A stretch of DNA of 64,000 nucleotides, from positions 1 to 64,000 of the forward strand of contig NZ_LUKY01000029.1 in NCBI RefSeq assembly GCF_001881495.1, given 5' to 3'. Positions 37,697-48,200 of the stretch are shown here, piece after piece. The notes under the pieces are model-generated. The model was not told where the DNA came from and made no database searches. It saw only the letters and a program-made list of their open reading frames with translations. Source of the stretch: Candidatus Rickettsiella isopodorum. GTDB taxonomy: Bacteria > Pseudomonadota > Gammaproteobacteria > Diplorickettsiales > Diplorickettsiaceae. The translations under genes were made by a program, and so were the position numbers. Numbering within the stretch: position 1 is the stretch's first letter; each line of letters starts with the position of its first letter.

Positions 37697-38710
37697 TTAT
37701 TTTGAAAGGCATATCGATGATTTTTTTCTAAAGAATTCAAATTTATCATTGTTTTCTTTGGCAAAAAATTTAAATTTTAAGGAAGGAGCTTCATTTGAAA
37801 AATTTGAGAACAAGAGTCTTGGTATTTTCATTAAATTAAATCCCATTTTTAATTGAGTGGATATAGTTTCTATAGCCTGTATATTTCGCCAAAATAAGGA
37901 ATGGTTTTCTTCTTTAAAACTATATTTGTATGTCCATAAGCCAAGCTGATTTAATTTATCGTAAAAAACTTCGCTATCACTTCTAAAGCGGTCATATTCT
38001 CCAAATAAAAAATAAGTTGGAGGCAAACTAATAAGGGAATTTGACCAAAAAGGGGATATTTCTGGGGCATAATAGGCATTAAAATTATTTTGCAAGTAAA
38101 GTTCTATAAACCAATCGACTAAAGAATTTGGAAAGCTATCTTTATTTTCCAATTTAACGTATTTTTTCAAGCTTCGTGATAAATCTAATATAGGAGAAAT
38201 TAATATTTGCAAAGCAACAGGAAGTTTGTCTTTTTTAGCTTGAATAGTCATTAAAGCAGCTAAATTTCCTCCTGAGCTATAGCCAGAAATAGCAATTTTG
38301 TTTACATCAATTTGCATGAAATTAGCATGAAAAATGATTGATTTATAGGCAGCATACACATCATTAAATGGTCGTGGAAAAGGATTTTCTGGAGCTAAGT
38401 GGTGATCTAAATCAATGACTTGGCAACCTGATTTTTCTGCTATATGACTACAGGTAATATAAGAATAGTATCTTGCAGATGCGTTAAAACCAGTGCCTCT
38501 AATATGAAGTAAGGTAGGATAGGGTGGATTTTTTAACTGAGCAGATCTGTAAATAACAAGAAAAAGATCGCTAGTCTCTTTTAATAAAACAGACATAAGT
38601 ATAATTATTATTTTAACATTTTTTGCAGGAGATCTTTTTTCTCTTTCTTGCATACGTAAAATAAAAGCACGATGCTCAGTAAGTCTTTTTTTATCGTTTT
38701 TATATGGCAC
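37697..38710 (-). CDS. Alpha/beta hydrolase, hormone-sensitive-lipase (acetyl esterase) type
   Basis: A 337-residue enzyme with the HSL-family fold. The nucleophile is Ser145 in SGYSSGGNL (GxSxG). Asp in FGEYDRFRSDS and His in EENHSLFW complete the triad near residues 260 and 293. The HGGG oxyanion motif is replaced by HIRGTGF at about 69-75, which may change activity. Residues about 33-55 are hydrophobic. DLDHHLAPENPFPRP matches the family's YRLAPExPFP segment. The last 40 residues are Phe/Lys-rich and off-family. It sits 20 bases downstream of the methyltransferase gene in the same operon. Confidence 0.85.
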   Translation of the reverse strand: MPYKNDKKRLTEHRAFILRMQEREKRSPAKNVKIIIILMSVLLKETSDLFLVIYRSAQLKNPPYPTLLHIRGTGFNASARYYSYITCSHIAEKSGCQVIDLDHHLAPENPFPRPFNDVYAAYKSIIFHANFMQIDVNKIAISGYSSGGNLAALMTIQAKKDKLPVALQILISPILDLSRSLKKYVKLENKDSFPNSLVDWFIELYLQNNFNAYYAPEISPFWSNSLISLPPTYFLFGEYDRFRSDSEVFYDKLNQLGLWTYKYSFKEENHSLFWRNIQAIETISTQLKMGFNLMKIPRLLFSNFSNEAPSLKFKFFAKENNDKFEFFRKKSSICLSK

Positions 38711-38730
38711 TATTGTAAGATACTTATTTT

Positions 38731-39519
38731 TTATACTTTAGTGGCCGTGATTATATAATAATCAATTAATCCTTTTCTATAGGCAATTTTCCAGTTGGTA
38801 TCCCATATACAAGGATCGTTTTGTCTGACCCATACATCGTATCCTGGCCAAACATACTGACTAATATTTTCTAGCTTTACATTAGTGAATGAATTTTTTT
38901 TTAGTAAATGTAAAATATCAGGTAATGAAGCAAATTCTCCATTACAGCTATCTGCTAAAATAGCAGGTTTTGGTAGCAAGTTAAGTAAGTTCACAAAGCA
39001 AAGGCTATTTTTTGCGAAAAAAGTAGAAATGACTAGCGTGCCTCCTTGGCATAAAATTCTTTTTAATTCGGGGACAGCATTCGAAGCATTAAAGTGTTGA
39101 AAAGCTTCTACCGTATAAATTTTACTAATACTCTCGTCGGACAAAGGGATTGATTCCGCCGCCCCTTGAAGGAATTGAATTTTTTTCTCTTCAACAAGGG
39201 AAAAGTGAGTGTTTATTGAATGATCAATATGTTCTTTTAAATAATCTATACCTAATAGAGATTGAACAACATAGAAATTTGAAAAAAGTACACACCCTCC
39301 ACCATGGCCAGAACCTAATTCTAATACAGTATCCTGTTCTTGAGGATTTAAACGTTTAAAGACTTGATGATACAGTTGTTTATTAGCTTCAATAACGTCT
39401 AGGCTAGATATTACATTAGGAACCGTTTCCCAATAGCCAAAATTAATAAAATTTCCTTTAAATAAAATATCTAAATCGGTACCTGAATAAAGATCGGAAA
39501 GATTTTTTGGAAGTAACAT
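38731..39519 (-). CDS. SAM-dependent class I methyltransferase, small-molecule type
   Basis: A 262-residue soluble methyltransferase. Motif I is VLELGSGHGGG (about 65-75), then LGIDYLKEHID (motif II-like), FLQGAAESIPLSDESISKI (post-II, YTVEAFQHF), and GGTLVISTFF (motif IV-like). The N-terminal FINFGYWE segment recalls methyltransferases of natural-product pathways (ToxA/RifMT-like group), suggesting a small-molecule substrate rather than RNA or protein; this is by resemblance only. The substrate is unknown. It forms an operon with the downstream esterase and is divergent from the cytidine deaminase gene. Confidence 0.82.
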   Translation of the reverse strand: MLLPKNLSDLYSGTDLDILFKGNFINFGYWETVPNVISSLDVIEANKQLYHQVFKRLNPQEQDTVLELGSGHGGGCVLFSNFYVVQSLLGIDYLKEHIDHSINTHFSLVEEKKIQFLQGAAESIPLSDESISKIYTVEAFQHFNASNAVPELKRILCQGGTLVISTFFAKNSLCFVNLLNLLPKPAILADSCNGEFASLPDILHLLKKNSFTNVKLENISQYVWPGYDVWVRQNDPCIWDTNWKIAYRKGLIDYYIITATKV

Positions 39520-39615
39520 TTTTTAATTAATATTAATTTAATAATTATCTTTTTATACTAATTAAATTCTTTTAAAATAGCTAGTATATTTTTAGTATTT
39601 ATTTGGATTTTTAGA

Positions 39616-40011
39616 ATGAAAGATTATCTTATTCAGATGGTGTCGCTAGGAAAAAAAGCAGCAATGAATGCTTATGTGCCCTTATGCAAATTTTCAGTGG
39701 GTGCTTGCATTAGAACTAATGAGGGCCAATTATTTCACGGTTGTAACTGGGAAAATAGGGCGACTCCTCTTAGTCAGTGCGCAGAAACCTCAGCGCTTAG
39801 TGGGATGCTAACAGCGGGTTATAGAAAAATAAGTGAAATTGTTTTAGTTACTCCTAAATTTGTTTGTACGCCTTGTGGAGCTTGTAGACAGAGATTGCTT
39901 GAATTTTCTCATGAAGAAACAAACTTTTATTCATATAATAGAGATGGATTGTTACTTAAATCGATTAAATTAAATAAACTTCTACCAGAGGCATTTACTT
40001 GGAGGCCTTAA
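39616..40011 (+). CDS. cdd: Cytidine deaminase
   Basis: A 131-residue zinc enzyme of pyrimidine salvage that converts cytidine or deoxycytidine to uridine forms. Zinc ligands and catalytic Glu are visible: Cys55 and Glu57 in SQCAETSAL, and Cys87/Cys90 in TPCGACRQRLLEF. The substrate loop GCNWENRA replaces the usual GxNxENA. It is of the short tetrameric class. An antibiotic nucleoside deaminase is a possible alternative given the Trp in that loop and the neighbouring methyltransferase. It starts 96 bases from the divergent methyltransferase and ends 41 bases before the sensor kinase. Confidence 0.88.
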   Translation: MKDYLIQMVSLGKKAAMNAYVPLCKFSVGACIRTNEGQLFHGCNWENRATPLSQCAETSALSGMLTAGYRKISEIVLVTPKFVCTPCGACRQRLLEFSHEETNFYSYNRDGLLLKSIKLNKLLPEAFTWRP

Positions 40012-40052
40012 TCTTAGACTGAATAGGTGTACATGATTCTTTAGGAAAAAAA

Positions 40053-42140
40053 ATGATTTCGCCAGAACAAAAAAAAATATCTATTATTGAAGAGAAGGAA
40101 TTATTTAATATCATTACAAAACAAAAAAAAGAAATAAAAAATCTAAAAGCTAAATACGAAAAGGATATTTTTACTTTAAATTTTATAGTCCAAAACCTTC
40201 CCGGAAGTATTTATTGGAAAAATAAAAATGGATTATATTTGGGAAATAACGATTATGCTAAACGGTTAATGAAAGTCCTTGGATTGGAAACAGACGTTAT
40301 TGGAAAAACAGATTACGATATTTTCCCAAAAGAAGTAGCGGATGATTTTAAAAGAGCCGATTTAAAAGTTTTATCAGGGAAAAATTTGATCGTCGAAGAA
40401 GTGACTACTTTTTCTGATTCTACAGAAATGATTCAATTATCTTCAAAAATACCTCTATTGGATAAAACAAAAAAAATAGTTGGTATTCTAGGCATATCTC
40501 TTGATATTACTAAATTAAAAAAAACCGAGTTGGCGTTACAAATTGCTCTGGATAAAGCAAAAGCAGCGAGTCATGCTAAAACTGAATTTTTAGAAAATAT
40601 GCGACATGATATTCGTACTCCCTTGAGTGGTATTGTGGGTTGCGCCCAAATTATTAAATCGCAAGCGAGTGATCCAGAAAAAGTATCAGAATATGCAGAA
40701 GATCTTATTCAATCTAGCGAAGCTTTGTTGAATTTTCTTAATAGGATTTTAGAAGGGATTAAAGTGGCTACTGGAGAAACGTTACTCTTAAAAAAGAAAT
40801 TTGATTTTAAGAAAAATATTCAAGCTATTCTTAATTTAAACAAGTCACTGGCTGCTAAAAAAAATCTGGAATTAACTTTAGAGATTGATGAAAAAATCCC
40901 TCCTTATTTAATAGGAGATCCGATTCGATTACAACGAATTATATTAGAGTTAATGACTAATGCGCTAAGGTTTACACAACAAGGAACTATCAATATTGAA
41001 GCAAAAATAAACAAACGCGAAGCACAGCAAGTTGTTATTGAAATAAAAATCACAGATACTGGTATTGGGATACCGGCGGATAAAAAAGAGGATATTTTTA
41101 CACGGTTTACGCGTTTAACTCCCTCTCATCAAGGTATCTACAAAGGGCTAGGGCTAGGATTATCTATTGTAAAGCAATTTGTTGATGACCTGGAAGGGGA
41201 GATCTATGTCGAAAGTCAGTTAAAGCAAGGAACCACCTTTACTTGCCTCCTTCCTTTTAAAGAACCATTGATTATGGATCACATGGGTGTTGAGGATATT
41301 ACTTTGCCAATTGAAAGTAGAATATATAAGCATATTGCAGAAATTGTGCCAAACATTAGCTTAATAAATCAAGATTTTAATTCTTATCAAAGGAAAGTGT
41401 TGTTAGTCGAAGATGACAAATTAGCCGCTAAAATTGCACAAATTATTTTCTTAGAATTAAATTGTGTTATTGATATAGCGCATGACGCGAAGATGGCTTT
41501 ACAACGAATTCAAAAGCAAGACTATCATCTTGTTTTGATGGATATTGGCTTGCCTGATATGGATGGTATTGCACTAACTCATCGAATTCGTCTACAGCAA
41601 TGGCAGCGAACAGATATCACTCCAATCATTGGATTAACGGCTCATATTGATATTGAAAATAGACAGCGCTGTTTAGATGCGGGTATGAACACGGTTATAT
41701 TAAAGCCTTTAAAAAAAGAAACCGCATCAGAATTATTGACAGCCTTTGTGCCAGATGCATGTATTAATCAATCATACTTATTTACTGAGATACGCCCAGT
41801 GAGTGGTCCCGTATTAGATGTTGATGCAATGAAAGCACTCTTAAAAAATGAAGGATTGATTAAGGATTGCATTAATTTAATAATCAATGGATTAGAAAAA
41901 GAACTCGTTAAACTTCCTGAATTGCATCAAGTCGCTAATTGGCACGCTATACGAGAAATTGCACATAAATTACAAGGCGGAGCTAGTTATTGCGGAGCTA
42001 AACGTTTGGAGCAAGCCTGCAAACGAATAGTAGATTATTTGCGAGAAAATGGTCCAGCTAGACACGTTAATGCGCTTTATCAACAATTACTTCAAGAAAT
42101 GCAAGCTGCAAAAACGGTTTATAAAGATTATCTTAAATAA
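40053..42140 (+). CDS. Hybrid sensor histidine kinase (PAS-HisKA-HATPase-REC-Hpt)
   Basis: A 695-residue ArcB-like phosphorelay kinase without obvious membrane helices. In order: coiled N-terminus (about 10-42), PAS (45-155), dimerisation domain with phospho-His185 (MRHDIRTPLSG), ATPase domain with N-box LMTNALRF, G1 DTGIGIPADK and G2 GLGLGLSIV (about 285-400), receiver with Asp497 (LVLMDIGLPDMDG), and Hpt with His638 (IAHKLQGGASYCG). The HDIRTPL box differs from the common HELRTPL and recalls Legionella/Coxiella kinases. The cytoplasmic PAS suggests an internal signal such as redox or metabolite. No response regulator gene is nearby, so its output partner lies elsewhere. Confidence 0.93.
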   Translation: MISPEQKKISIIEEKELFNIITKQKKEIKNLKAKYEKDIFTLNFIVQNLPGSIYWKNKNGLYLGNNDYAKRLMKVLGLETDVIGKTDYDIFPKEVADDFKRADLKVLSGKNLIVEEVTTFSDSTEMIQLSSKIPLLDKTKKIVGILGISLDITKLKKTELALQIALDKAKAASHAKTEFLENMRHDIRTPLSGIVGCAQIIKSQASDPEKVSEYAEDLIQSSEALLNFLNRILEGIKVATGETLLLKKKFDFKKNIQAILNLNKSLAAKKNLELTLEIDEKIPPYLIGDPIRLQRIILELMTNALRFTQQGTINIEAKINKREAQQVVIEIKITDTGIGIPADKKEDIFTRFTRLTPSHQGIYKGLGLGLSIVKQFVDDLEGEIYVESQLKQGTTFTCLLPFKEPLIMDHMGVEDITLPIESRIYKHIAEIVPNISLINQDFNSYQRKVLLVEDDKLAAKIAQIIFLELNCVIDIAHDAKMALQRIQKQDYHLVLMDIGLPDMDGIALTHRIRLQQWQRTDITPIIGLTAHIDIENRQRCLDAGMNTVILKPLKKETASELLTAFVPDACINQSYLFTEIRPVSGPVLDVDAMKALLKNEGLIKDCINLIINGLEKELVKLPELHQVANWHAIREIAHKLQGGASYCGAKRLEQACKRIVDYLRENGPARHVNALYQQLLQEMQAAKTVYKDYLK

Positions 42141-42265
42141 GAGGATTATCTAAAAACTTTAGAGATTAGGACTTTTCCCATTTCTATATTCAATGAAGTT
42201 AAATCATCAAAAACTATTCATTTTTTTTAAATTTCGCTTTTTTTACTAGGTTTTTTAGAAATTTT

Positions 42266-45200
42266 TTATAATTTTTGGAATCCAAAAGTTTTAGATTTAA
42301 TGTTTTCTTTTTGTTTTTCAACTTTTCGAATAGTTTTATTTAATTTTTTATTGTAAGAAGAGGGTACGACCGGGTTTTTTAAAGATTTCCGAGCAATCAG
42401 ATCAAAAAGCATGAGTGTGCTATGAAGATTCGGTGGCGCTATAGACGAAGGGACAGTGTGCTGATTCGATTTTTTCGGTCTCGATTCATTTGGTTGGTAG
42501 GTTAGTTTTGGAGATAGCGATAGTGCTTTCGTCGTCGATTTAAAACTTTCTTGATGAGGTAAAAATTTGGGCGTTACTAAAAAATTTCTTTTTTTATCAG
42601 AGTTTAGGTCGTTAAAAAAGGTTTTCTTTAGCTTAGTAGTTTCTGGTTTAGAAAAAGCGGGTGTTCGAAACTGATTTTTGGTGGGGGATTTGGCTAACGT
42701 TTTCGAATTATTTTGAGCCGAATAGTTCGGCATAGTTCGCCGATAAAAATTCCCCTCATTTTTATGTTGAACAGAGTCATTCTTTTCAATAAAGGATTTA
42801 GCTTTTTCCTTCTGAACAGAGAGAAGCGGATTTGTTTTTTTCTTTTTATTTTTTGTTTGATTGATGTTTTTCTTACCACGATAAGCTTTCATTTCCGAAT
42901 CGTCATATTTTTTTAAATACTCATCGGCCATTGCTAAGATACGTTTTTTCTCATCAACAGTCCTAGATTGAGGATAGTGAGTCATTTGAGGAAAAAAGGT
43001 TTGATCAGTGTGCTGAGATACTTCTTTAGAAAGGGTTGATTTTTGAAGAGTATTGATGGTTCTCTTTTCTTCTCGATGAGCTTGGCGCTTACGGCGCAAT
43101 ATCTGCGGTGGCAACTTCTTCTGGTTCTGCATTCCTACCGTATTTAAAAAGGCATGGGCTATTATGTCGCTCACATTAGGAGAATTAGAAGAAAATAGTT
43201 GAGATAAATAAGAAAAATGAGTCGCATGCTTAATTTCTTTTTGATAATCCTGAGGATGAATTTCGTAGTCAAAAAATTTAAATGTCGCGGATAATATCTT
43301 TTTTTTCATTTCGGGCATTTGATAAAATTGGCAACAGATAATCGTGCAGTAATCCATAGAAGATGGAAAGGCATTCGTCAGAATAAGATTCATTTCATCA
43401 CGAAAAAATGCAAAATTTCCTATGTTTTTCAATATAAGAATTTCTGATTTTTCTTCTAAATCTTGATGAGTCAGGAGGATAATCTTCTTATCATCAGTAA
43501 ACATTAAAGGCGCTGCAGTCAAAGTCCAAACGTCATCCTCTAGGGCGACTATATTTCTAGAGACAGAATCCAAAACAATATCAAGTTTTTGATACCAATT
43601 ACTATTATCAAGCAGTGCATTTTTTAATTGGATAGTTACCCAAGGCCAGAAACAAGTGGAGTCATAAAAATAAGGATAAATCGGAGAATAAACCGAATTA
43701 CTTAATGTTAAGATTAAATCGTTTGCAGAGGGAAATACATGTGAAGAGATAACAGCCTTGGGATAGATTTGTTTATATTCCTTTATTATTTCGCGTAAAT
43801 CTAACGTATCTATTAGCTCGATTAAGTCATTTGAATCTCTTTCTGAAGTATCGTATAAGATGACTTTAGGGAGTGGAAACTTAGTGTTCTTCCCCGGTAA
43901 AATAATATAAACATTTTCACCGCCATTACCTACTAAATGACTTTCATGCAAGCCGTTGATATAAAAAAGTTCATGTTTTTTTTGTCGCCCTATGGAGAGG
44001 GTGAGATTGTTTACTAATTGAATAGAGATAGTTTTTTCTAAACGATTCGCTATTTCGCTAAATAAACTAATTTTTTCGTCCATTGTTTTATTATTAGAGG
44101 TTATTTCTTGTCCATATAAATGCTCATTATGGATTAATTTTATTTCAATATCTTGAAAAAAATAAGCTATATTGTTTGAAAGATTCGCTGTATTCTTTGT
44201 TTGATTACTGCTTGAGGTAATCCGGTTTGAAATAGTAATAGCAAATAGTTTTCTATCTGTATTTTCAGAAGTGAGCACAGAAATATGTAGCGTATTATTT
44301 TTTACCGTCATTGCCTCTAGATTCTCTAAAGGATATTCAAAAAAGAATTGATGCTGAAGGGTTTCTTTAAAATAGTAAATCCACGATTCACCTACCTCGT
44401 CTGAGGGAATTCTATACTCGATAGAATCGGTTGTTGCGTCCGATAAAAATGTGATGAGTGTATTGTTTCTTAATACAAACTTCAGATTTTTATAAGAGTG
44501 ATTAGTGATAAAAAAATTATCGGGATGGGTTTGATTTTTCCCCCCATAACCATCGATAAAGCAAACCGATTGATCCAGATAAAAAATATCGGATTCATTC
44601 TTTCGTCCGTAAATTTGATCAATTTGATCGATTTGAACGCGTATCTCATCAGAAGAGCAAAAAGGTGGAATCTGCTGCAATAAACTCTTATTTTTTCCGC
44701 ATAAGAATCCATCCGTGTCAAGTAGCAAATAATCACTGTTTTCAGGATAAAAATTATCGAGAACCAGTATATCGGATCCCTTGCCGCCTTGTAGTTGGCC
44801 TGTAATCGAATTTCCTTGTAAATTAAATACATTGCCATTATCCCCACCGACGTACCATTTTTTACCGTTTTGTACAATGAATAATGTGGGTGAATGAGAA
44901 AAAGCAATGACTTCGTCCTCTCCTTCTCCTAAATCGACTAAAGTCCCATTACCCGTTCTGTTTAACGTGTAGCTTACGCCTAAGGCCTTATGACATAAAT
45001 AATACTTCATCTTTATAGCTTCATTAAGCGCTTCATAAGGAGGTGGAGAGGCGGATAAACAAACTAAATTACCCTCAGCAGGTTCGTCAGGGTTATTATC
45101 GTCCGGTGTAAAATTTATTTTTTCATTTAAAAAAACTTTACGAATCTTGCATAAATCGGCTTCAAAGTGAAAAGAAGGAAAAATAGACCACTGAATATCC

Positions 45201-48200
45201 GTATTATTTTTTAAAAGATTAATCGCATTTTCTACCAATTGCCCATTATTTGCTTTAAGCTGTAAGTACTCTAAAGGCGCTTGATGAAGCGTAGCCAATA
45301 AAAACTCAAAAGATTTTTCACCCCTAGAAAGATGAACATATTTTTCAATGGCTTCCACTTGTTGTTTGGCCGCATATCCTTCAGCGCCTAGCCAAACGAG
45401 TAACGCAATGCCTTCTCCTAGAGGGCCTGTGAAGGCCGATAGGCCAGTAATAAATCCAAGAAATTCAGCGCCCTCGATAGTGGCTTCGATGCCATCAACA
45501 GCTACGATAAGACTATTTGAAGTTAAACTCGGAAGAACAGTTTCATCTCCCATTCTATAGAGTTGTATTTCATTTTTAAGATTGTAAGCAAAAAAAATTG
45601 ACGTGGCTTTGGAAACAAAAGGCGAAGCAACTTGCATGGCTTTCCCTAACAATTTTCTTTTACCCATGGATAATACGTCTTCATTAAAGAGAATAGTGAG
45701 CACTTTTTTGTTTTCCAAGCCTAAATTCTTTTCAAGTAAACTGGCATCGGAGGCTAAGTTTTTTCCTTGAGCGAACAGACTATTGGATAGACTTCCAAAA
45801 AATAGACTGCTAGTCATTAATCCGAAATTAATGGCCACTTCATCAAAATGACCTTGAAGCAAAGCCGATAAGGTATCTTTGGTCATAAGTGCTGAGCTTA
45901 TATAGCGGGATACCTGTTCTATTTTTTTAAAATGAGCTTTAATACGTGAATTACTGATTTCTTTAATTCTATCTTGATCTGGCTCTGATAAGGCACAAAC
46001 ACTCCTCTTTAAACTATGGGATGGACAGCTATCGTAATTGGAAAGCTGATTGCCAAATATTTTCATCTTTAATTCATAAAGAAGTTTTATTGCTTGTTTT
46101 TGATTTGCTTTTTTTGAAGGAATCGTTGAATAGCGCTTCATCTTCAAAAGAGGATTTTTCATATTATAAAAATGATCCAAAATGTACTTAATATTTTCCT
46201 TAGACAGGATTTCTATCTGCCATTTTTTTTCAATATAGTTAAATATTTCAGACAAATTAAAAAATGAGCCTAATTTGATATAATAAGCTACCGCATCGCC
46301 TAAAAACCTAAGGAATTTTTCTTTGGGGTACTTGAGATAGGCCAAATCAATAAAATAATGGCAATATTTTACATTCTGCAAAAGCAGATTATCAAAAAAT
46401 GTTTTTTCTGGATGGGAATACATCACTTTAGATATTAACTCTGTGTGCTCAGACATATAGAGAAGAAAATGAAGATAATGAAAAACACTTTCTTCATCTT
46501 TTTTGAAAGTAAAATGCCAAAGCCAAAGTAAGTGTTGGGTTTTTTCGACTATTTCTTTAAATTTTGGTTGATTTTGTTCGAGATCAATCCGTATGATTTG
46601 TTGAACTAATCGATGAATCGTATACTTACCCTCATTTTCCAAATTAATCATGGAATAACTGCTCAGCAAATGCATAATGGTATCTAAGTCATCAATTGTT
46701 AGCTCGCGATTGATATGATTGAAATAATAAAATTTTTTACTTGTAATAATATCTGGGTATAAATAACCCATAATATTTAAAATTTCTATTGCATGGTTGC
46801 CCAGTGGATCTGCTTTAATTTTATCTAGCGTAATGAGCCAGGTTGTAAAAACTGTCTCTAAATAGGGGTCATTGGAATAATGTGAGAAATCAAAATTTAA
46901 TAATTCTTTGGTTTTTTCTTTATAGAGTTCGATGTAATGAGAAAGAGAAAAACTAGTATCGGTGTTTCTTCTCAGTTTGATATAAGCGAGTGCTTGTTGT
47001 AATGCTAAAGGTAGGCCTTGAAGCAATTGATGTAATTCCTTTATTCTTTCATACGGAATATTATCACCTAAATCCAATGATTTTTTAATGAGTTCTTTGG
47101 TTTCTAGTTCCGAGAAAACATTCAGTGTCATAATAGTGGCAATATTACTCCAATTACTATAGCGTGAAGTGATTAACAAACTCGGTTTATTGCCAAGCAT
47201 AGACTTAGGTAAATAAGCTTCTATGGCACGGTAATTCTCAACATTATCAAAAATAAATAGACTTTTTCGGTCCGAAAAATACTCATAAACCTCTTCTACA
47301 ATCTTTTCCAGCATTTTTTCTTGGTTATAAGAGTCCTTAGTTATAATTTGTAACTTTGCAGTTAGTTTGTTGAAAGAATACGCTATATTTTCCTTAGTTT
47401 CTGCATTAATCCATAAAACATTATGATCGTAATTTTGCGCATAAAGCTCAGCATAGCGTAATGCTAATTGAGTTTTACCTATTCCCCCTAAACCATTAAT
47501 TGATAATTGGGAACCGGAAGTTTGTGATGACTCGCTATCCGGTGGACTTAAGACCCCCGGAATGGGAGAAATAGATAACATAGACCAAGAAGGTACGATG
47601 GCGGTTGTTCTTTCTGAGATTAAGGTACGATGCAATCTCTCAAGTACTTGAATTCTTCCACTGAAGTTTTTAACTGGCTTTCTTAAGTCGAAATAAATAG
47701 GTTTTTTACTTAAAGGTTCTCTATTCAAAATGTGAGGGGGGTATCGATTCGCAATTTTATCTAGAATACGTCGTGCTTCGACTGGATTCGTTTCTTTATG
47801 TAAAACATAACGATATCCTTTTGAAATAAAATGAAAAATGCTTTTTTCCTGGAGAAATTGGTTTTCTGTATACTTATTTTTTAAGTTTTCTTTCAATTCT
47901 CCATTTTCTTCCTGTTCCCAATCTAATAGTCGACGATAACCATATGCGTTGTTAGATGCAGGTTTGAAAGCATAAAATTTATGAGATTGGCCCTTTTTGT
48001 CGAGATCAACTAAACCTATTTTTTCAAATAAATTGGCGGTATTAATAGCTTTTTCGTTGTTATCTTGTATGGTATATCCTGAAACGCGTAGTCGAGCTCG
48101 TTTAACGTTAGGATCAAAAAATTTTTCTGATGGCCCTTGTAACACACTTTTTTCTATCAGTTCCTTGGAAATAATCTTATCTAAGTTGGAATATTTATCT

